DNA of 9,922 bases. Source: a bacterium UBP7_UBA7824. GTDB taxonomy: Bacteria > UBP7 > UBA6624. The notes under the pieces were generated by a model. That model saw only the letters and a program-made list of their open reading frames with translations. It was not told the DNA's origin and ran no database searches. The DNA lies in assembly GCA_002501535.1 (NCBI GenBank), contig DLTY01000054.1, forward strand, positions 1 through 9,922, read 5' to 3'. Every line of letters begins with the position of its first letter. Positions within the stretch are counted from its first letter, which is position 1. Both the position numbers and the translations under genes were made by a program. Below are positions 6,779 to 9,922 of this stretch, piece by piece.

Positions 6779-7600
6779 ATGTCAACAGTTCCGAAAATTA
6801 AAAATTTTCCAAAAGATGAAAAACTAATTGCTTTGACAGCTTACGATAGGCCTTCTGCCATCTCTGCAGATAATGCTGGTGTGGATATTGTTCTAGTCGG
6901 CGACTCTCTTTCAAATGTTATTTTGGGCAACGAAAATACTACTTCAATAAGTATGAAGGAAATGACCTATCATGTAACTGCCGTTTCTAAATTTATTAAG
7001 AGTAGCTTGACTGTTGCTGATCTTCCTTTTGGTTCAGTTCAGTCTGGTTTGCAAACAGCTTCTGAACATGCATGTGAACTAATAAGATGTGGAGCAAATG
7101 CAATCAAGATTGAAGGTGGAGAAGAGATCTTGGAGCTTGTTGAACATCTAACAAAGCATGGGGTTCCTGTTATGGGCCATATAGGCTTGACGCCACAAAA
7201 AGTGGAGCAGCTTGGAGGTCATTTGGTCCAAGGAAAAACATTGAAGGATTCAAAAAGAATTTATAAAGAAGCAAAGCTTTTAGAGGATGCAGGGATTTTT
7301 TCACTTGTTATGGAGTGTATCCCTCTGCAGCTAGCCAAAAAGATAACCTCTGATACAGATATTCCAACTATCGGCATAGGAAGTGGGCCTTTTTGCAATG
7401 GTCAAGTACTTGTATTTCATGATTTAGTCGGATGGCATCATGGAAAGTTTAAATTTTTGAAAAAGCCTTTTGGCAATGTTACAAAAGAAATTAACAATGC
7501 ATTAAGCTCTTATTCAGAATCTGTAAAAAAAGGCTCTTATCCGAGTATTGAAGAGTCTTGGTCAGTTGCAGATGAGCTGATTCAAGATCTTGAAGAATGA
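6779..7600 (+). CDS. panB: 3-methyl-2-oxobutanoate hydroxymethyltransferase (ketopantoate hydroxymethyltransferase)
   Basis: First committed step of pantothenate synthesis: transfers a hydroxymethyl group from 5,10-methylene-THF to 2-oxoisovalerate to form ketopantoate, in the cytoplasm. The 273-residue TIM-barrel protein is close to the family length (about 264). Expected active-site residues are present: LVGDSL with Asp42 and Ser43, ADLPF with Asp81, IKIEGG with Lys110 and Glu112, and MECIP with catalytic Glu179. GHIGLTPQ (133-140) and IGIGSG (198-203) are further family signatures. The segment after GDSL reads SNVILGNENTTSIS, somewhat divergent from the usual GMVVLG..ST. The ATG at 6779 is the first gene of the rightward operon and lacks a Shine-Dalgarno. 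The stop overlaps panC as ATGA. Confidence 0.96.
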   Translation: MSTVPKIKNFPKDEKLIALTAYDRPSAISADNAGVDIVLVGDSLSNVILGNENTTSISMKEMTYHVTAVSKFIKSSLTVADLPFGSVQSGLQTASEHACELIRCGANAIKIEGGEEILELVEHLTKHGVPVMGHIGLTPQKVEQLGGHLVQGKTLKDSKRIYKEAKLLEDAGIFSLVMECIPLQLAKKITSDTDIPTIGIGSGPFCNGQVLVFHDLVGWHHGKFKFLKKPFGNVTKEINNALSSYSESVKKGSYPSIEESWSVADELIQDLEE

Positions 7601-8373
7601 AAAAGAAGATTTTTGTGCCCACAATGGGATCATTGCATGAAGGGCATGCTTCATTGATAAAGGAAGCTTCAAAAATTGGTGATGTTACCGTTTCGGTGTT
7701 TGTTAATCCGACACAATTTGGACCAAATGAAGATTTTGAAAGTTATCCAAGAAGTAAAGAGGATGATTTCGCTTATGCTATTTCTTCAGGTGCAAAAGAT
7801 GTTTGGTTCCCTACTTCAGATGAAATTTATCCAAATGGCCCTTCAGCGAGTGAGGATTCTGGTGAGCTTGGATTGATTTTAGAGGGTTCTTTCAGGCCAG
7901 GTTTTTTTGATGGGGTTTTGACTGTTGTTAAAAGGTTATTCGAAATTATTGAGCCTGATATTGCTGTTTTTGGTGAGAAAGATTGGCAGCAATTAGTTTT
8001 AATTAAAGAATTTTCAAAAATATTTAATGGCCCTAAGATAATGAGCGTTAAAACAAAAAGAGATAAGAATGGACTTGCTCTATCTTCCAGGAATTCTTAT
8101 CTTTCCAAAAAGGGATACCTTCAATCTTTATACATATCAAAAGCTTTATTGAAAGTCAAAACCGCTTGGGATGAAGGTTTAAGAGATGTAAGAGCATTAG
8201 AAGCAATCGGTATTGACTTTTTATCAGAAAAAATTAGTAAAATTGACTACTTGGAAGTAAGACCTAGTTTTTTGTTGCCAAAATTAGATGTCTTGAACCA
8301 AGATGCTAGAGTTTTAGTTGCAGCTTGGGTTGAAGGCACTAGACTGATAGATAATGAGGAGTTGACTTTATGA
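7597..8373 (+). CDS. panC: Pantoate--beta-alanine ligase (pantothenate synthetase), short N-terminus
   Basis: Condenses pantoate with beta-alanine using ATP through a pantoyl-adenylate. The 258-residue product shows the nucleotidyl-transferase fold signatures: VPTMGSLHEGH with the HxGH motif at 14-17, FVNPTQFGPNEDFESYPR (35-52), FRPGFFDGVLTVV (99-111), FGEKDWQQL (125-133), and the ATP-loop region RDKNGLALSSRN (155-166). The C-terminal dimer/lid domain ends VAAWVEGTRLIDN. Compared with typical members (about 280 residues) it lacks some 15-20 residues before the first VPTMG strand. An in-frame TGA at 7591-7593 rules out an upstream start. The catalytic motifs are intact, so it should be active. 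It overlaps panB and panD by 4 bases each. No clear Shine-Dalgarno precedes it, so coupling to panB translation is likely. Confidence 0.95.
   Translation: MKKKIFVPTMGSLHEGHASLIKEASKIGDVTVSVFVNPTQFGPNEDFESYPRSKEDDFAYAISSGAKDVWFPTSDEIYPNGPSASEDSGELGLILEGSFRPGFFDGVLTVVKRLFEIIEPDIAVFGEKDWQQLVLIKEFSKIFNGPKIMSVKTKRDKNGLALSSRNSYLSKKGYLQSLYISKALLKVKTAWDEGLRDVRALEAIGIDFLSEKISKIDYLEVRPSFLLPKLDVLNQDARVLVAAWVEGTRLIDNEELTL
8356..8361 (+). promoter_or_regulatory. Ribosome binding site of panD
   Basis: GAGGAG lies 8 bases before the panD ATG at 8370, inside the last codons of panC. It is one of the few strong Shine-Dalgarno sequences in the window and supports this start over the internal Met at residue 4. 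Confidence 0.6.
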
Positions 8374-8741
8374 GAGAAATGCTTAACTGTAAAATCCATG
8401 GAGGATATGTAACCAAGTCTGACCTTGATTACGAAGGTTCTTGTGGCCTTGGCCCTGACCTGCTTAAAGCTTCAGGCATTCTTCCTTTTGAGAAGATATC
8501 AGTTTTGAATGTTTCGAATGGGAAAAGAGTTCAAACCTACGTTATTAAGGAAAAAGAAGACAGAGCTATAACTTTAAATGGAGCTGCAGCTCATTATTTC
8601 AAAAAAGATGACAAGGTTATTATTTTGTGTTATAAATTAGAAGATGAACACTGTATCAAAGACCATAAGGCGAGAATTATCATTTTGGATTCAGATAATT
8701 CCATAAAGGAGAACTCTTTAAGAGGTTTTGATTATGAGTAA
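8370..8741 (+). CDS. panD: Aspartate 1-decarboxylase (pyruvoyl-dependent)
   Basis: Makes beta-alanine from L-aspartate for PanC. The 123-residue proenzyme shows the self-cleavage site YEGSC, with processing between Gly23 and Ser24 to give the pyruvoyl-bearing alpha chain. It keeps the expected active-site residues Lys8 (CKIH), Arg53 (NGKRVQTY) and Tyr57, and NGAAAHYF (70-77) matches the family core. The tail after about residue 110 (SDNSIKENSLRGFDYE) is variable in the family. GAGGAG at 8356-8361, 8 bases before the ATG, is a strong ribosome site inside the end of panC. With panB and panC it completes three of the four pantothenate steps; the ketopantoate reductase (panE, or IlvC acting in its place) is elsewhere. 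Its stop overlaps kdsD by 8 bases (ATGAGTAA). Confidence 0.96.
   Translation: MREMLNCKIHGGYVTKSDLDYEGSCGLGPDLLKASGILPFEKISVLNVSNGKRVQTYVIKEKEDRAITLNGAAAHYFKKDDKVIILCYKLEDEHCIKDHKARIIILDSDNSIKENSLRGFDYE
8720..8725 (+). promoter_or_regulatory. Ribosome binding site deciding the kdsD start
   Basis: AAGAGG sits 8 bases before the ATG at 8734 but only 2 bases before the in-frame TTG at 8728. The spacing favours the ATG as the kdsD start. Confidence 0.6.
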
Positions 8742-9717
8742 ATTTAAAGAGATTGCCAAAAGAGTCATGCTAGCTGAATCAAAAGCGATTCTTTCTGCTG
8801 CCGACCTTCTTGATAGTGGTTTTGAGGATGCTTTTAAGATCGTTATGAAATCTTCTGGTAATTTTGTCATTTCAGGAATAGGAAAATCAGGTTTGATTGG
8901 TAGGAAGATATCATCTACGCTTGCTAGCCTTGGAACACCTAGCGTTTTCATGCATTCAGGAGAAGCTTTACATGGTGATTTAGGTTTGATTTCAGGAAAT
9001 GATGTAGCTATGCTGATCTCAAATTCTGGAAACACAACTGAAGTTCTTGGCTTAATACCTTCTTTAAAAATGAGAAAAATTCCTATAATTGCTCTTACAG
9101 GTAATTTGAATTCAACACTTGCAAAAGAGGCAGATGCTGTTTTGAATTCTTCTGTTTTAAGAGAAGCTGATCAGCACAATCTAGCACCAACCTCCTCCAC
9201 AACCGTAATGATGGCCTTAGGCGATGCTTTGGCTGTGGCTTTAGCTGAGGAGAGTGATTTTACGCCTTCAGATTTTGCGATGTATCATCCTGGAGGTTCG
9301 CTCGGCAACTCATTGTCAAAAGTTGACCAATGGATGGTTAAAAATAACTTACCGATAGTTGACCCAGATGAAACATTGCAATCTTGCGTTATAAAGATGT
9401 CGGCAGGAAATCTTGGAGCTGTTGTCTTGGTGAAGGAAGATAAAGTAGAGGGTATATTCACAGATGGAGACTTAAGAAGGCTTTTTGAAGGAAACGATTC
9501 TTTGGATAATTTAGTATCTCAAAAGATAGCAAAAATTGCTAACAGGAATCCAAAAACAGTAAATCACAATGATTTAGCCAGTTCGGCAATAGAAAAAATG
9601 GAATCAAATGCAATAACCGTAATGCCTGTTGTTGATGATTGTTCTGCCTTGGTAGGTGTTATTCATTTACATAATCTTGTTCAAGCTGGTATGGGAGTAG
9701 AAAAAAATGGAAAATAA
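8734..9717 (+). CDS. kdsD: D-arabinose 5-phosphate isomerase (KdsD/KpsF family)
   Basis: Interconverts ribulose-5-phosphate and arabinose-5-phosphate, the first step of Kdo synthesis for LPS, in the cytoplasm. The 327-residue product has the family layout: a SIS sugar-isomerase domain (about 25-175) with GIGKSG (48-53), MHSGEALHGDLG (73-84), ISNSGNTTEV (95-104), NLAPTSSTT (149-157), GDALAVAL (163-170) and YHPGGSLG (184-191). Two CBS repeats follow (about 197-252 and 262-320), the first holding GIFTDGDLRRLFE (240-252). Where E. coli KdsD has KEACPLGLAPTSS this reads READQHNLAPTSS. A KpsF or GutQ paralogue with the same activity cannot be separated from sequence alone. It follows panD with an 8-base overlap and has its own AAGAGG ribosome site. 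No kdsC phosphatase gene follows it, unlike in many gammaproteobacteria. Confidence 0.93.
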   Translation: MSKFKEIAKRVMLAESKAILSAADLLDSGFEDAFKIVMKSSGNFVISGIGKSGLIGRKISSTLASLGTPSVFMHSGEALHGDLGLISGNDVAMLISNSGNTTEVLGLIPSLKMRKIPIIALTGNLNSTLAKEADAVLNSSVLREADQHNLAPTSSTTVMMALGDALAVALAEESDFTPSDFAMYHPGGSLGNSLSKVDQWMVKNNLPIVDPDETLQSCVIKMSAGNLGAVVLVKEDKVEGIFTDGDLRRLFEGNDSLDNLVSQKIAKIANRNPKTVNHNDLASSAIEKMESNAITVMPVVDDCSALVGVIHLHNLVQAGMGVEKNGK

Positions 9718-9922
9718 ATTGAAATTTGTAGCGGAAAAAATGTGGAAAACCAGAGCTTCAGACGTTAGGGAAAGCTTGTCAAGAAGTATTTTGGTTGATG
9801 GTTATCATCTTGTTTTGGATCTTGAAAAGAGCAAAGGGTCAATTTTAGTTGATGCCTCTGACAATAAAGAATACATAGATCTTTTCAGCATGTTTGCAAG
9901 CCAGCCAATCGGTGTTAACCAT
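9707..9922 (+). CDS. lat: Probable L-lysine 6-aminotransferase, N-terminal 72 codons (runs off the window)
   Basis: The frame starts at ATG 9707, overlapping the kdsD stop by 11 bases, with GGGAG (9693-9697) 9 bases upstream as ribosome site, and is open to the window end. The start of the conserved region (about residues 24-72) has LSRSILVDGYHLVLDLEKSK, GSILVDASDNKEYIDLFSMF and ASQPIGVNH. This is the opening of a class-III PLP aminotransferase and closely follows the wording of lysine epsilon-aminotransferases (SMLVDG..LVLDL..S.GS.LVDA...+.YLD.F). These enzymes convert lysine and 2-oxoglutarate to aminoadipate semialdehyde (cyclising to piperideine-6-carboxylate) and glutamate. The PLP lysine and substrate residues lie beyond the window, so another class-III aminotransferase remains possible. 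Confidence 0.78.
   Translation, partial: MENKLKFVAEKMWKTRASDVRESLSRSILVDGYHLVLDLEKSKGSILVDASDNKEYIDLFSMFASQPIGVNH

Noticed and set aside
8728..8733. TTG start for kdsD
   Set aside because: Only 2 bases separate it from the AAGAGG; the ATG at 8734 is 8 bases away and recreates the ATGARTAR overlap.
8718..9035. A 105-codon open frame on the minus strand opposite kdsD
   Set aside because: It lies wholly opposite strongly conserved SIS-domain coding sequence, has no family features, and has no regulatory space of its own.

Overview
The window is AT-rich, Gram-negative bacterial chromosome with almost no noncoding DNA. Two divergent gene strings leave from one 60-base gap (6719-6778). No RNA gene, mobile element, CRISPR array or terminator is visible. 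KdsD (Kdo synthesis) implies an outer membrane with Kdo-type LPS, and Ddl implies peptidoglycan. The AT-rich, Lys/Ile/Asn-rich coding, the overlap of every gene junction and the tiny gap fit a streamlined, probably marine or aquatic, proteobacterium. The Ddl start motif (GGWSTEREVSL) looks alphaproteobacterial to me, but a SAR86-like gammaproteobacterium or another low-GC lineage is not excluded.

Leftward (minus-strand) operon, in transcription order: ABC ATPase (6718-6020), ABC-2 permease (6023-5277), GldG-like membrane protein (5280-3823), membrane-anchored DUF4340 protein (3826-2609), a ChbG/HpnK (YdjC) family protein that has lost its catalytic residues (2616-1858), methionine aminopeptidase map (1865-1074), D-alanine--D-alanine ligase ddl (1077-175), and the first 60 codons of an unrecognised gene (182-1). 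The first four form a recognised set, a Gld-type ABC export module with its two envelope-facing partners. The next gene is a probable pseudoenzyme that may belong with them. The tail is housekeeping: N-terminal methionine removal and cell-wall precursor synthesis.

Rightward (plus-strand) operon: panB, panC and panD (pantothenate synthesis, leading to CoA), kdsD (first step from ribulose-5-phosphate to Kdo), and the first 72 codons of a probable L-lysine 6-aminotransferase (lat). PanB makes ketopantoate, PanD makes beta-alanine, and PanC joins pantoate to beta-alanine. The ketopantoate reductase is not here.

All eleven gene junctions overlap: six by 4 bases (ATGA or GTGA), four by 8 bases (ATGARTAR) and one by 11 bases. 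The strongest candidate for something undescribed is the ChbG/HpnK-fold protein, in which the catalytic Asp and every expected active-site His are replaced, encoded directly behind the Gld-type ABC exporter genes.
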